Both the position numbers and the translations under genes were made by a program. The notes beneath the pieces were generated by a model. It did no database searches. It was not told the DNA's origin and was given only the letters and a program-made list of their open reading frames with translations. A stretch of DNA of 64,000 bases from Spirochaetales bacterium (GTDB lineage Bacteria > Spirochaetota > Leptospiria > Leptospirales > Leptonemataceae). The first letter of the stretch is position 1; each line of letters starts with the position of its first letter. The DNA is taken from positions 1,488,001 to 1,552,000 of the forward strand of contig JABTUL010000001.1 of NCBI GenBank assembly GCA_015075425.1, in the 5' to 3' direction. Below, one piece after another: positions 1-8,450 of the stretch.

Positions 1-560
1 CGTCGGTAGAGGATGATGAAAAATGAGCCGGAGATAAAAAATAGAGCGGCAAAGATCAGATCGTAAATATCGTTCTTGAGAAATTGCCAGCTGGCATCTG
101 AAACAATCTGCAATCCCAGTGGCCCGGCTGTAATGCCGATTTGATCATAGAATTGACCCGTAATACGAATCGCGATGACATTTTCACCATTGTGAATGAG
201 TCGTCGCGGAAGGGGGTAGATGCGCGGATGTCCGTAGCCGGCTTTCCGCCTGCCGATCAGTTCGCCGTTGAAATAGGTTTCATCCTGATCGTAAACCGCT
301 CCCAGTACGAGGGCTACAGAACCATTGAATTGATCGGGAGAGAGTTCTACTCTTTTTCTGAGCCAGAAAACGCCGCCTTTACCGGCCCGGCTCAGGTTGC
401 CGGGTAACTGCACATCTGTCCAGTTCTGGTCGGCAAGATCCATGCGGCTGAAATTTTGCTGATCCACAGTGCTGAATTTCCAGGGTCCGCTCAGGGAGAA
501 AAGGTTCTCCTGGGCCAGAAGGGGCAGCGCCAGAAAGTAGATAACGTAAATAACTCTCAT
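1..560 (-). CDS. 7TMR-DISM-type membrane sensor protein, N-terminal part (cut by window edge)
   Basis: Only the first 186 codons are in the window; the gene runs off the left edge without a stop. Its ATG overlaps the TGA of the upstream gene in an ATGA, so translation is probably coupled. The product begins with a signal peptide (IYFLALPLLAQE), then a jelly-roll-like ligand domain with the same landmarks as the upstream protein: a W...LPG segment, an AL.LG..YD..ETYFNG block near residue 90, a GENVIAIRI strand, then a membrane segment near residue 170. It therefore looks like a tandem paralogue of the 612-residue protein next to it. Whether it ends in a kinase, cyclase or phosphatase module cannot be seen. 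Confidence 0.7.
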   Translation of the reverse strand, partial: MRVIYVIYFLALPLLAQENLFSLSGPWKFSTVDQQNFSRMDLADQNWTDVQLPGNLSRAGKGGVFWLRKRVELSPDQFNGSVALVLGAVYDQDETYFNGELIGRRKAGYGHPRIYPLPRRLIHNGENVIAIRITGQFYDQIGITAGPLGLQIVSDASWQFLKNDIYDLIFAALFFISGSFFIILYR

Positions 561-2395
561 GAGGCCCTGCCCGGTACTACGAAGGAAAAAACAGAATGGA
601 AGCCAGGGGCGCTGCGCAGTTCTACCTTGCCGCGTAAATGGCGCGCTATGAGCTCTACCAGAGTCAGACCGATTCCGATTCCGGGCTTTTCTTGTTCGTC
701 CGGACCGCGCACAAACTTCTGGAAAATCAAAGCCTGCTGCTCGGGGGGCAGACCCGGACCTTCGTCAACAACGTCAAAGCGAGTGCGGCCATCGTCATTA
801 CTGACAATGACCTCAACGCGTCCGGTCGAATAGAGCAGCGCATTTTCAATGAGGTGATAAAGGGCCATGCCATACAGGTCAGGATCCCCCAGGATCTCAA
901 AATCGTTCTCCGGCAGGATTGCCTGCAGGCGGCTTTTGCCGGCACCCGTGCCGAGTAGCGCGCTTTCAATCTGCTCTTTAACCAGGTTCTGGACGGAAAA
1001 ACGGACGTTACGGTCCGCGTAATCTTTTTGCTCGAGCAGGCGCATCAGATTGCTTTCATTTACAATATTATTCAGATTATGGAGCGACGATTCCAGCCTG
1101 ACCGGTCCACTACCCCCTTTCTTTCCCTGTTCCAGGGCCGTCACTCCGGCCATGAGTCCTTCAAGGAGGATCCTGAATTCGTTGGAAAAATGGAAGATGG
1201 AACGGGTCTTCTTGCGCTCCAGTTCCACGAGCCCCTTTTCCTGCTCCTGCATGGCGCGGTAGAGGCCTAAAATGGAGTCAGCGAGTTGCAGGGCAATGAA
1301 CGTTAAAAATACGGCAAAAAAATACACAGTAAGGCGGGGCCATGGCAGGGAAAGAAAGGTAACCAGCATATCGTAGAGAATGGCCGGAACAAGGCTCAGC
1401 ATGCCCATCACCACGTAGTAGAGTTTGTCTCTGTGGCTGTGGTAATACTGGCGGATAATCCAGAGGGCCAGAATCAAAGCAAATGCGATTGCTGCCAGAT
1501 TTAAGTCTATGATATAGTTCCACTGTCTGGTGGTGCGAGCAAACAAAGTGACCAGAAGTAAAAGACCGGCATAGGCATGGTAGCCCCAGATCAGCGGATG
1601 ATAATTTATCTTCAGTAAATGCACCAAATAATTTATGAAAAGGGCCGGCAGGATGATAATGAGCACCAGTTCTACCTGAAAGCTGGTAACAAAAGAGTCA
1701 AAAAGTTCATAGCGCATCCAGCTGCGGATCAGGTTGTACAATCCGAGAGTGAGTGCAAACAGAGCAAAGAACAGATTTTCCCGTTGTTCCCAGAAGAAGA
1801 CCGTGAAAAGAAAGAAAAACGCGGCGACCAGAATATAAGTAAAACTGGCGATGATTACCGGAACGTCGCGCAAAATGGTGCTGCGTCGCAATTCTCTTTC
1901 CGGCCCGATTCGCGGGACTCCCAGGATGCCGGCATCATTGACCGTGCCCTGAACCTTCACAGCTATGACGTTCAGTCCTTTTTTCCAGAGCTGTTCGGGA
2001 ATGGAGTAGATACGAACCTTCTCGATATCAACGCTTTGCGGGTTCATGGCCGTCTGACCGATTTCTTCTCCATTGAAGTACACGGTGTCCGCTTCGCGAA
2101 CCACACCCAGATAAAGAGCCACCGCAACAGGTGCCTCCGAGCGCAGGTGAATGTGGCAGCGGTAGAAGACAGTACCGCTATGTCCTTTCAGAAAGCCATG
2201 TTTCTTCCAGGCGGACGGCAGCTCGAGTTTTTGCCAGTTATGAACCGAGAGATCAGGATTCTGACCCTGAAGATTCCCCTTTTGGGTATACCAGCTACCA
2301 CTGAGCTCCAGGGGAGTTCCGTAATAATCTTTCTCGCATGCTTGAAGCGCCTGGTAACTTACCAGGAAGAGGCAAAAAAGGAACCTCAGTAGCAT
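557..2395 (-). CDS. 7TMR-DISM histidine kinase-like protein lacking the phospho-accepting His
   Basis: A membrane sensor of 612 residues. Residues 1-20 are a signal peptide, about 30-165 form a periplasmic jelly-roll (DISM-type) domain, and about 175-385 hold seven hydrophobic helices. A short helical linker follows, then a HATPase domain at about 490-610 with N box (HLIEN, N518), DEGPG (544-548) and GIGIG (572-576). Where kinases carry the SHE of the H box, this protein reads SNE (N405), so canonical His phosphorylation looks lost; H402 is the nearest histidine. It lies 6 bases downstream of rsgA and overlaps the next sensor gene by 4 bases. The role may be allosteric control of a partner kinase (inference). 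Confidence 0.82.
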   Translation of the reverse strand: MLLRFLFCLFLVSYQALQACEKDYYGTPLELSGSWYTQKGNLQGQNPDLSVHNWQKLELPSAWKKHGFLKGHSGTVFYRCHIHLRSEAPVAVALYLGVVREADTVYFNGEEIGQTAMNPQSVDIEKVRIYSIPEQLWKKGLNVIAVKVQGTVNDAGILGVPRIGPERELRRSTILRDVPVIIASFTYILVAAFFFLFTVFFWEQRENLFFALFALTLGLYNLIRSWMRYELFDSFVTSFQVELVLIIILPALFINYLVHLLKINYHPLIWGYHAYAGLLLLVTLFARTTRQWNYIIDLNLAAIAFALILALWIIRQYYHSHRDKLYYVVMGMLSLVPAILYDMLVTFLSLPWPRLTVYFFAVFLTFIALQLADSILGLYRAMQEQEKGLVELERKKTRSIFHFSNEFRILLEGLMAGVTALEQGKKGGSGPVRLESSLHNLNNIVNESNLMRLLEQKDYADRNVRFSVQNLVKEQIESALLGTGAGKSRLQAILPENDFEILGDPDLYGMALYHLIENALLYSTGRVEVIVSNDDGRTRFDVVDEGPGLPPEQQALIFQKFVRGPDEQEKPGIGIGLTLVELIARHLRGKVELRSAPGFHSVFSFVVPGRAS

Positions 2396-2401
2396 GTTAG
2401 T

Positions 2402-3349
2402 TTATCGGCCTTTTGCGGCCCGTTTATAGCCGGAATGGGATCGAATTGGTTCTTCGGCAAAGATGGCAAGGAGGCTCCTGAGTCGTTCCGGGTGCATGTT
2501 GCCCTCGCGGATTTTCCTGTCAACCGCGCAGCGAGTATCTCCTTCCCGATGCTCACAATCAAGGGGACATTCCTGCGCCGCCTGAGCCAGTTCCGGAAAG
2601 CCCTCTAAAATTTCCACACGACTCAGATGGAGGAGTCCCCAGTCTTTGATTCCCGGACTGTCAATGACCATGGTGTTTGGGCCCAGGTGGAGCAGCTCGC
2701 TGTTGGTGGTTGTATGCTTCCCCTTGCGATGAACGGAGACGCTGGCCGTGCGGAACTCGCCTCCCAGACAATTGAGCAGGGTTGATTTTCCTGTTCCGGA
2801 CCGACCGGTCAAAAGAGTGATCTGCCCCTCAAGAATGACCCGCAGTCGGCTCAAATCCTGGCCTGGTTCGAGCAGATTGATAAACATTGTCCGGTAGCCC
2901 ATATCCCCGTAAAGGGAAACATATTGAAGAGTGTCTGCCGGTACCCCCAGGTCCACCTTGGTAAACAGGAGAAAGGGCTCAACACGCCCGGCAGATGCGG
3001 CCACCAGGAATCGATCCACAAAGCGAAAGTTAACCTCCGGATGGGTGAGGCTTGAGACAAGAATTGCCTGGTCCAGGTTGGCTCCCAGTACCTGGATTTC
3101 CCCGATCCTGGCCCGGGCCAGTTCATTTCTACGCGGTTCCACAGCGGTGATCTGCCGGCCGTCATGAAGGATTTGATCCCCCACCGCCAGCAGATGGCGA
3201 TACTGGCTGTATTCTCGATGCTTGGTCAAACGCAACCGTCCGGCAAGCTTTACTGTCCAGCTTTCTTTGCTACCCGGGTCAAGAACGGTATAGACACTGC
3301 CAAAAACTTTTTGCACAATAGCAGATTGAGTCGGGGCAGAACCGATCAT
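2402..3349 (-). CDS. rsgA: Ribosome small subunit-dependent GTPase A
   Basis: RsgA is a circularly permuted GTPase that helps mature the 30S subunit. The G motifs appear in permuted order: FTKVDL (G4), GRSGTGKSTLLN (G1), then DSPGIKDWGL (G3). After them comes the zinc-binding tail with Cys, CEH and C residues near the C-terminus (CPLDCEHREGDTRC). An OB-fold segment precedes the GTPase core. The frame is open further upstream to 3475, but that would run into the divergent kinase gene. The ATG at 3349 (MIGSAPTQS) gives a normal-sized 315-residue protein; a GTG 14 codons further in is a weaker alternative. It heads the minus-strand group with the two 7TMR-DISM genes. Confidence 0.93.
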   Translation of the reverse strand: MIGSAPTQSAIVQKVFGSVYTVLDPGSKESWTVKLAGRLRLTKHREYSQYRHLLAVGDQILHDGRQITAVEPRRNELARARIGEIQVLGANLDQAILVSSLTHPEVNFRFVDRFLVAASAGRVEPFLLFTKVDLGVPADTLQYVSLYGDMGYRTMFINLLEPGQDLSRLRVILEGQITLLTGRSGTGKSTLLNCLGGEFRTASVSVHRKGKHTTTNSELLHLGPNTMVIDSPGIKDWGLLHLSRVEILEGFPELAQAAQECPLDCEHREGDTRCAVDRKIREGNMHPERLRSLLAIFAEEPIRSHSGYKRAAKGR

Positions 3350-3400
3350 AACGACAGCGAGGACGCTCCCCTGGTATTTGAGCAATACAAAAAGGACATT

Positions 3401-4999
3401 ATGCAGCTTCGCGGTGTTCCCGATGTCTGTCAGCTGGTCCTCAGCTATTTGACGGAACGCTTTCAGGTTGCCCATAGCGGGATCTATATCTGGAACCAGG
3501 AAGAGGGTGGTTTCATTTTATGGCCGGAAGGAGTCCGCGCCCCTCGCAAATTGCTGATCATTGATCCCTTCATTGTTTTCATCACTGATTACGATCGTCG
3601 CCTGCGGCGCGAACAGGTGGAAGCGGCTCATTCACCCGTTCCCGTGGCCCTGCGTCCAGGAGTCGGCGCCTTCTTTGCGGCCGCCGGGTGCAATCTGGCC
3701 ATCCCCCTGGTTTTGAACCAGTCGCTTGTGGGAGTCATTTTTCTGGAAGGTCAGATTTCTCTGGCTCTTGAGCCGGAGCTCGATGAAGTCTGTTACCTGG
3801 CCACGATGGGGCTTTCCAACGCCATTCTCTATGCCCGCTTGGAAGGGATTCTGGCCCATCTGGAGGAAAAGGTTCAGGAACGGACACGAGAGCTCGAGAA
3901 TGCTCAATCGCAGCTGGTGCATTCAGAGAAAATGGCCATGCTGGGGGTGATGGTTGCAGGTATCGCTCATGAAATCAACACGCCTTCAGCAGTCATAGAT
4001 GGCAGCGTAGAAAATGTACTGAAAAACCTGACTTATGTGCTTTTCCATTTGAAGAAAGCTTCTCGCGAAATACCCGAAGCACTGCAAATACCGTTTTTCC
4101 GTCTGGCCAATCGTATTTCCATCATGCTCAGTGCCCGTAGAACGCTCGTTATCAAGGATACTTTCAAGAAAAAGAAACAACTGCTCGCTTATCTGGAAAG
4201 CGAAGGCTGGCCCGAACCCCGGGAGCTGAGCAATTTTTTGGTGGAAACGGGCCTTTATGAGGCCGTTCGCCGTGCAAGCGATGCGGAAGGCCCCGAGGAA
4301 TTTCTCCAGAGTTCTTTGTTTCGAGATTTTCGGACTCTCAAAGAAAACGTCCCCGCCGACCACATGCGCTTTATTTATCGCTATCTGATGGAAATCGGTA
4401 GCTGTGCCCGCAGTCTACAGAACATGCGTCAGGCAATCAAATCCATCATTCGCATTGTGCGTGCGCTCAAACACTATTCGCATCTGGACCAGGGCGGGAT
4501 GGTGCGCACGGACATCCGCGAGAGTCTGGAAAACACCATTATCATTATGAACAGCGTGCTCAAAGGAGAAGTGGAAATGGAAAGGCAGTTTGGAGAGGTC
4601 GTGCCTGTCGTCTGCAATCCCGATGAGCTGGGACAGGTCTGGACCAATTTGATTACCAATGCTTACCATGCGCTCCGCCCGCAGGGCGGCGGGAAAATTC
4701 TGATTCGTACCTGGCAGGAGTCGGCAGAGGAAGTGGGCGTGAGCATTTCCGATAACGGGCCGGGGATCCCCGAGGCAATTGCCGGACGTATCTGGGATCC
4801 TTTTTTTACCACCAAGGATCAGGGCGAAGGTAGCGGGCTGGGACTCGGCATTGTGCGGGGTATTGTGCAAAAACACAATGCCCGGATCCTGATGGATACA
4901 AAGGTGGGTGAAGGGACGACCTTTAAACTTTACTTTCCCGTGGAACAGAGTGCTGAGCTCAGCCACGTGGCCACACGCGGCAATGTGCACCAGAGCTGA
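3401..4999 (+). CDS. GAF-domain sensor histidine kinase
   Basis: A soluble hybrid-type sensor kinase of 532 residues. A GAF-like domain occupies roughly residues 10-150, followed by a coiled coil (VQERTRELENAQSQL) and a DHp segment with the classical H box AHEINTP; the phospho-acceptor is H190. The stretch between DHp helices is longer than usual (about 190-370). The C-terminal HATPase has an N box (NLITNAYHAL), DNGPG, FFTTK and GSGLGLG. The ATG at 3401 was chosen because AAAGGA lies four bases upstream and longer readings would overlap rsgA on the other strand. It is divergent from rsgA, with about 50 bases for both promoters. No response regulator lies alongside it, so its partner is unknown. 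Confidence 0.88.
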   Translation: MQLRGVPDVCQLVLSYLTERFQVAHSGIYIWNQEEGGFILWPEGVRAPRKLLIIDPFIVFITDYDRRLRREQVEAAHSPVPVALRPGVGAFFAAAGCNLAIPLVLNQSLVGVIFLEGQISLALEPELDEVCYLATMGLSNAILYARLEGILAHLEEKVQERTRELENAQSQLVHSEKMAMLGVMVAGIAHEINTPSAVIDGSVENVLKNLTYVLFHLKKASREIPEALQIPFFRLANRISIMLSARRTLVIKDTFKKKKQLLAYLESEGWPEPRELSNFLVETGLYEAVRRASDAEGPEEFLQSSLFRDFRTLKENVPADHMRFIYRYLMEIGSCARSLQNMRQAIKSIIRIVRALKHYSHLDQGGMVRTDIRESLENTIIIMNSVLKGEVEMERQFGEVVPVVCNPDELGQVWTNLITNAYHALRPQGGGKILIRTWQESAEEVGVSISDNGPGIPEAIAGRIWDPFFTTKDQGEGSGLGLGIVRGIVQKHNARILMDTKVGEGTTFKLYFPVEQSAELSHVATRGNVHQS

Positions 5000-5029
5000 A
5001 TGGGCGGCCGCCTGGCGATGGGCCCGGCT

Positions 5030-6517
5030 TTAGCTTTCGCTCCAGTTGCCTGAACGTTCGACAGCTTTATGCCAGAGCCGAATTTCTCTTTCCTGCCACT
5101 CAGGGGGCCGTCCGGGAGTGAAGCGTTGCATTTGACCGGAGCCTATTTCTTGCAGGCGACTTTCATCCCAGAGACCGGCTTTCAGGCCTGCAAGATAGGC
5201 GGAGCCCACCGCCGTTGTATCGACATTGGCCGGTCGCTCCACGGTGCAGCCCAGAATATCGGCCTGGTATTGCATGAGGTAATGATTGGCGGTGGCCCCG
5301 CCATCGACTCGCAGGGTCTGAATTTTTTTGCCGGTGTCCTGTTCCATGGCCCGCACCAGATCGAGGGACTGGAGAGCAATGGATTTCAGTCCTGCGCGAA
5401 CAATTTGAGCGGGTGAGGTGTCACGGGAGAGGCCAAAGATTGCCCCGCGAGCCTGCATGTCCCAGTAGGGAGCACCAAGGCCCGCAAAAGCGGGAACCAT
5501 GACGATTTCATCATTTTCCGGAAGGCCTTGAATGATCTCTTCGCTTTCTTTTGCCTGGGCCAGAAAGTGCATATAATCACGCAACCATTGAACCACAGCC
5601 CCACCGATAAAGACGGAACCTTCCAGCGCATAGGCAACCTGTCCCTGTCCGTCCACGGCCAGAGTGGTGAGCAGGCCATTTTTACTCAGCTGAAAATCCG
5701 ATCCTGTATGGAAGAGCAGGAAGCAACCGGTACCATAGGTATTTTTTGCCTGGCCCGGTTTCGTGCAGAGTTGACCGAATAGCGCAGCCTGCTGGTCGCC
5801 CACCATGGCGAGGACCGGGATGCCATCGGGGAGAACGGAAAGGCCACGAGTCCGGCCAAATTCCGCTGCGCTGGGCAACACCTCGGGGAGTACTGTCGCG
5901 GGCACCTGGAACAGTTCCAGAAGTGTATCATCCCAGCGTTTTTCCCGTATATTAAAAAGCATGGTGCGGCTGGCATTGGTATATTCTGTGCGATGCTCCC
6001 CGGTAAGACTGAAGAGTAAAAAGGAGTCGATGGTGCCCGCTGCCAGCTCCCCTCGTGCAGCCCGCTCGCGCGCACCAGGAACGGAGTCCAAAATCCAGGC
6101 CATCTTGGTTGCAGAAAAGTAAGCATCGATCACAAGGCCCGTGCGCTCCTGGACTGTCTTTGCATGACCGGCGTCTTTGAGCTCCGTACAACGAGCCGCT
6201 GTGCGCCGGCATTGCCAGACGATGGCGTTGTGAATGGGCTGTCCGTTTTTTCGATCCCAGATGACTGTGGTTTCTCTCTGATTGGTGATCCCGATAGCCA
6301 GGACATCGGATTCCTTGATATTGCTTTCCCGCAGGGCCTGCACGATGAGAGCCTCTACCCCCTGCCAGATTTCTTTAGCGTCGTGCTCCACCCAGCCGGG
6401 CCGGGGAAAATGCTGAGTAAATTCCCGATAGGCGCTGCCCAGAATCTGCCCATCCTGGCCAAAACAAAAAACCCGGGAGCCGGTAGTCCCCTGATCGATA
6501 GATAGTATGCACTTCAT
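5030..6517 (-). CDS. glpK: Glycerol kinase
   Basis: FGGY-family kinase that phosphorylates glycerol to sn-glycerol 3-phosphate in the cytoplasm. The 495-residue length is normal for GlpK. The N-terminal phosphate loop (DQGTTGSR), the FTQHFPRPGWVEHD segment, the GTIDSFLLF region and the C-terminal LRVDGGATANHYLMQ block are all typical of glycerol kinases rather than other FGGY enzymes. The ATG start at 6517 is the first in frame. No glpF or glpD lies next to it; the neighbours are a convergent histidine kinase and a co-directional MBL hydrolase 18 bases upstream, so it may share that gene's transcript. Confidence 0.96.
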   Translation of the reverse strand: MKCILSIDQGTTGSRVFCFGQDGQILGSAYREFTQHFPRPGWVEHDAKEIWQGVEALIVQALRESNIKESDVLAIGITNQRETTVIWDRKNGQPIHNAIVWQCRRTAARCTELKDAGHAKTVQERTGLVIDAYFSATKMAWILDSVPGARERAARGELAAGTIDSFLLFSLTGEHRTEYTNASRTMLFNIREKRWDDTLLELFQVPATVLPEVLPSAAEFGRTRGLSVLPDGIPVLAMVGDQQAALFGQLCTKPGQAKNTYGTGCFLLFHTGSDFQLSKNGLLTTLAVDGQGQVAYALEGSVFIGGAVVQWLRDYMHFLAQAKESEEIIQGLPENDEIVMVPAFAGLGAPYWDMQARGAIFGLSRDTSPAQIVRAGLKSIALQSLDLVRAMEQDTGKKIQTLRVDGGATANHYLMQYQADILGCTVERPANVDTTAVGSAYLAGLKAGLWDESRLQEIGSGQMQRFTPGRPPEWQEREIRLWHKAVERSGNWSES

Positions 6518-6535
6518 ATTTTATTTCCTGTTGTT

Positions 6536-7513
6536 TTAAATATGAATTTCAAGGCCTTCGTAGGCCATGGAAATTTCCAGATTCGATGAACGATGAAAGT
6601 CAGCCATCTCTTTGTAACGCAAAGCGCGCAAATGAACCTCATCGAGTTTCTCATCATCATAGCTGGGATCGTGGTGAAAGAGCACCAGGCGCTTTACCTC
6701 TGCCTTCAGAGCAATGTCCGTGGCTATGGACGCAGAAGAATGTCCCCAATCGATCTTCTGGAGCAATTCCTCAAAGGTGTACTGGGTATCGAAAATCAGA
6801 ACATCGGCTTTGTGAAAGTAGCTGACGTATTCGTCAATGTTATCCATGTCATCGACCTTGAATTCCGCATCGCTGCCAAAAATGAGCACGTGGCCATCTT
6901 CTTCAAGCCGGTAGCTGTAGCTGTTGCCCGGATGACGCATTCCCAGAGAAGTGATTTTAACGCCAAATACCTCAAATTCTTCTCCTTCTTTGTGCTGGAT
7001 GAATTTCTTCTTAGCCGTCATCATGTCAAAAGTTACCGGAAAATGATGCTCGTGGTGCTGGTAGCGTAGCCGATTTTCAATGCCATCTGGAACAGCGTGG
7101 ATCTGGAAGGTGTTGCCTGGAATGAAGAAGGGAATGAAGTAGGGCAGGCCCTGGATGTGATCCCAGTGGGTATGGGTGAAAAGGAGTGCAGCTTCTTTGC
7201 CCCGACCAAAGCCTTCCTCCAGCATGCGGGCTCCAAGGCCGCGGATACCGGTTCCGGCATCGATGATGATAAGGTCATTGTTTTTGGTGCGTACTTCAAG
7301 GCAGGTCGTGTTTCCACCATAGGTGTGTAACAGGGAAAAGGGCAGGGATTTGATAAAGCGGTCGCGTGAAGCCGCGTCCAGTATATCCGAGGGCCGGGCA
7401 TAGTCCAGCACTCGACGAATCTTTCTTTCGATGGCTGCGCCGGTTATGGCGGAGGCCGTTGAGCCGCGCACACCCCAGAATTTTACTCGCACGGTTGCAG
7501 GGATGCAAGGCAC
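6536..7513 (-). CDS. MBL-fold metallo-hydrolase
   Basis: A 325-residue metallo-beta-lactamase-fold enzyme. It opens with a VKFWGVRGS strand and carries the dinuclear-metal signature HTHWDHIQG, a DAGTGIRGLG block, a later RHPGNSYSY histidine, an FGSDAE aspartate and FHHDPSYDD near the end. This arrangement is typical of PF12706-type hydrolases that act on phosphodiesters or cyclic nucleotides, but the substrate cannot be read from sequence. The start appears to be GTG at 7513, because no ATG precedes the conserved first strand. It lies 18 bases upstream of glpK on the same strand. A strong palindrome stands just before it. Confidence 0.85.
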   Translation of the reverse strand: MPCIPATVRVKFWGVRGSTASAITGAAIERKIRRVLDYARPSDILDAASRDRFIKSLPFSLLHTYGGNTTCLEVRTKNNDLIIIDAGTGIRGLGARMLEEGFGRGKEAALLFTHTHWDHIQGLPYFIPFFIPGNTFQIHAVPDGIENRLRYQHHEHHFPVTFDMMTAKKKFIQHKEGEEFEVFGVKITSLGMRHPGNSYSYRLEEDGHVLIFGSDAEFKVDDMDNIDEYVSYFHKADVLIFDTQYTFEELLQKIDWGHSSASIATDIALKAEVKRLVLFHHDPSYDDEKLDEVHLRALRYKEMADFHRSSNLEISMAYEGLEIHI

Positions 7514-7538
7514 TCAGTGCTGGCAAGCAAACAAAGCC

Positions 7539-7556
7539 GGGCGGCCCGGGCCGCCC
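7539..7556 (-). terminator. Perfect 18-bp GC palindrome, candidate terminator
   Basis: GGGCGGCCC followed directly by its reverse complement forms a perfect inverted repeat between the end of the SDR-like gene and the start of the MBL gene. Read on the minus strand it is followed by a moderately T-rich stretch (GGCTTTGTTTGC), so it could end transcription of the aldolase/SDR pair. The T tract is interrupted, so it could instead be a protein-binding palindrome. Confidence 0.42.
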
Positions 7557-7618
7557 ATTGCCTTTTCAAGAATCGAGCAATGCTACCGGAATATCGTAAC
7601 AGTGGCAATGAAAATACT

Positions 7619-8449
7619 TCAGGGCCACAAATCTTTGCGAATCAGGTCACCGGGAAGATCAGTGGGAACAGCTGGCATTTGCTCATCGGTCCAGAGCCAG
7701 CTACCGATTACGTTCACGATCGGCGCTTTCTCTCCCTTGAAAATAAGACTAAAGGCACGCACCAGATCTTCCGGTTCGGTGGGCCTGAATGCTTCGCCCC
7801 GGCCGTGTCCGCCGTAGTAGCTCGCTTCGTACTGGAAATTCCGGTTCCAGAAAAAGTCCTGAAATCTACCGCCCACTTTTTTCCATTCATCCCGTAAGGC
7901 TTGCAGTTCTGCATCCGGATCTCTTTGCATGCGGCGCTGCACCAGAAGGGCAATTCCGCGAACGGATCTGGATAGAAACATGCCGGCACGCAGGATCCCG
8001 AAGCGTTCAGGAAATGCAATGGCCAGGTTTTCCATGGTAAGTTTGGTGAAGGTCATGGCACCGTAGATGGAAAGCAGTGGCGGCATGGTAACAAATCCGG
8101 AGAGAGCGATGACCCGGCCGCTAAGGGCCCGGGCGAGTTTCAGGTAAGGGAGAACGCTAAAGGAAAGGCTTTCCTCTACCATGTCCTTTGTGGCCTCCCT
8201 TGCCGGCAGGGCCACAGGGCCCCGCGCCGGAGTGTAGACCAGAAAGTCGAAAGTCTGACCGCCGAGGCTCTTGACAAAACGGTCCATATCCGCGCCGCCA
8301 TCGTCGAGCCGGAGTGCCGCTGTTTCTTGGGCAAGATCTACTTTACGACCATCCGAGGACGTGGCAAAGCAGTAGGCCCCGGCAGCCCGGCCGGCCTGGA
8401 GGGCTGCCTGCCCGGATACAGCCGTGCCGCCAACGACTAGGATTCGCAT
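7619..8449 (-). CDS. SDR-like NAD(P)-binding protein, active site atypical
   Basis: A 276-residue Rossmann-fold protein. The N-terminus RILVVGGTAVSG is a dinucleotide-binding loop. The segment LSIYGAMTFTKLTMENLA sits where short-chain dehydrogenases have YxxxK, but the spacing is Y-x6-K, so the classical catalytic pair is not clearly present. The last 90 residues have no counterpart I recognise. The gene follows the DUF6986-type aldolase gene after a single base, so the two are almost certainly one operon, and it may act on the same or the next metabolite. Dehydrogenase activity is not assured. Confidence 0.65.
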   Translation of the reverse strand: MRILVVGGTAVSGQAALQAGRAAGAYCFATSSDGRKVDLAQETAALRLDDGGADMDRFVKSLGGQTFDFLVYTPARGPVALPAREATKDMVEESLSFSVLPYLKLARALSGRVIALSGFVTMPPLLSIYGAMTFTKLTMENLAIAFPERFGILRAGMFLSRSVRGIALLVQRRMQRDPDAELQALRDEWKKVGGRFQDFFWNRNFQYEASYYGGHGRGEAFRPTEPEDLVRAFSLIFKGEKAPIVNVIGSWLWTDEQMPAVPTDLPGDLIRKDLWP

Positions 8450-8450
8450 A

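Noticed and set aside
3164-3400. N-terminal extension of the GAF histidine kinase by 79 codons
   Set aside because: It lies wholly over the rsgA coding region on the other strand and shows no domain-like sequence; ATG 3401 has a ribosome-binding site.
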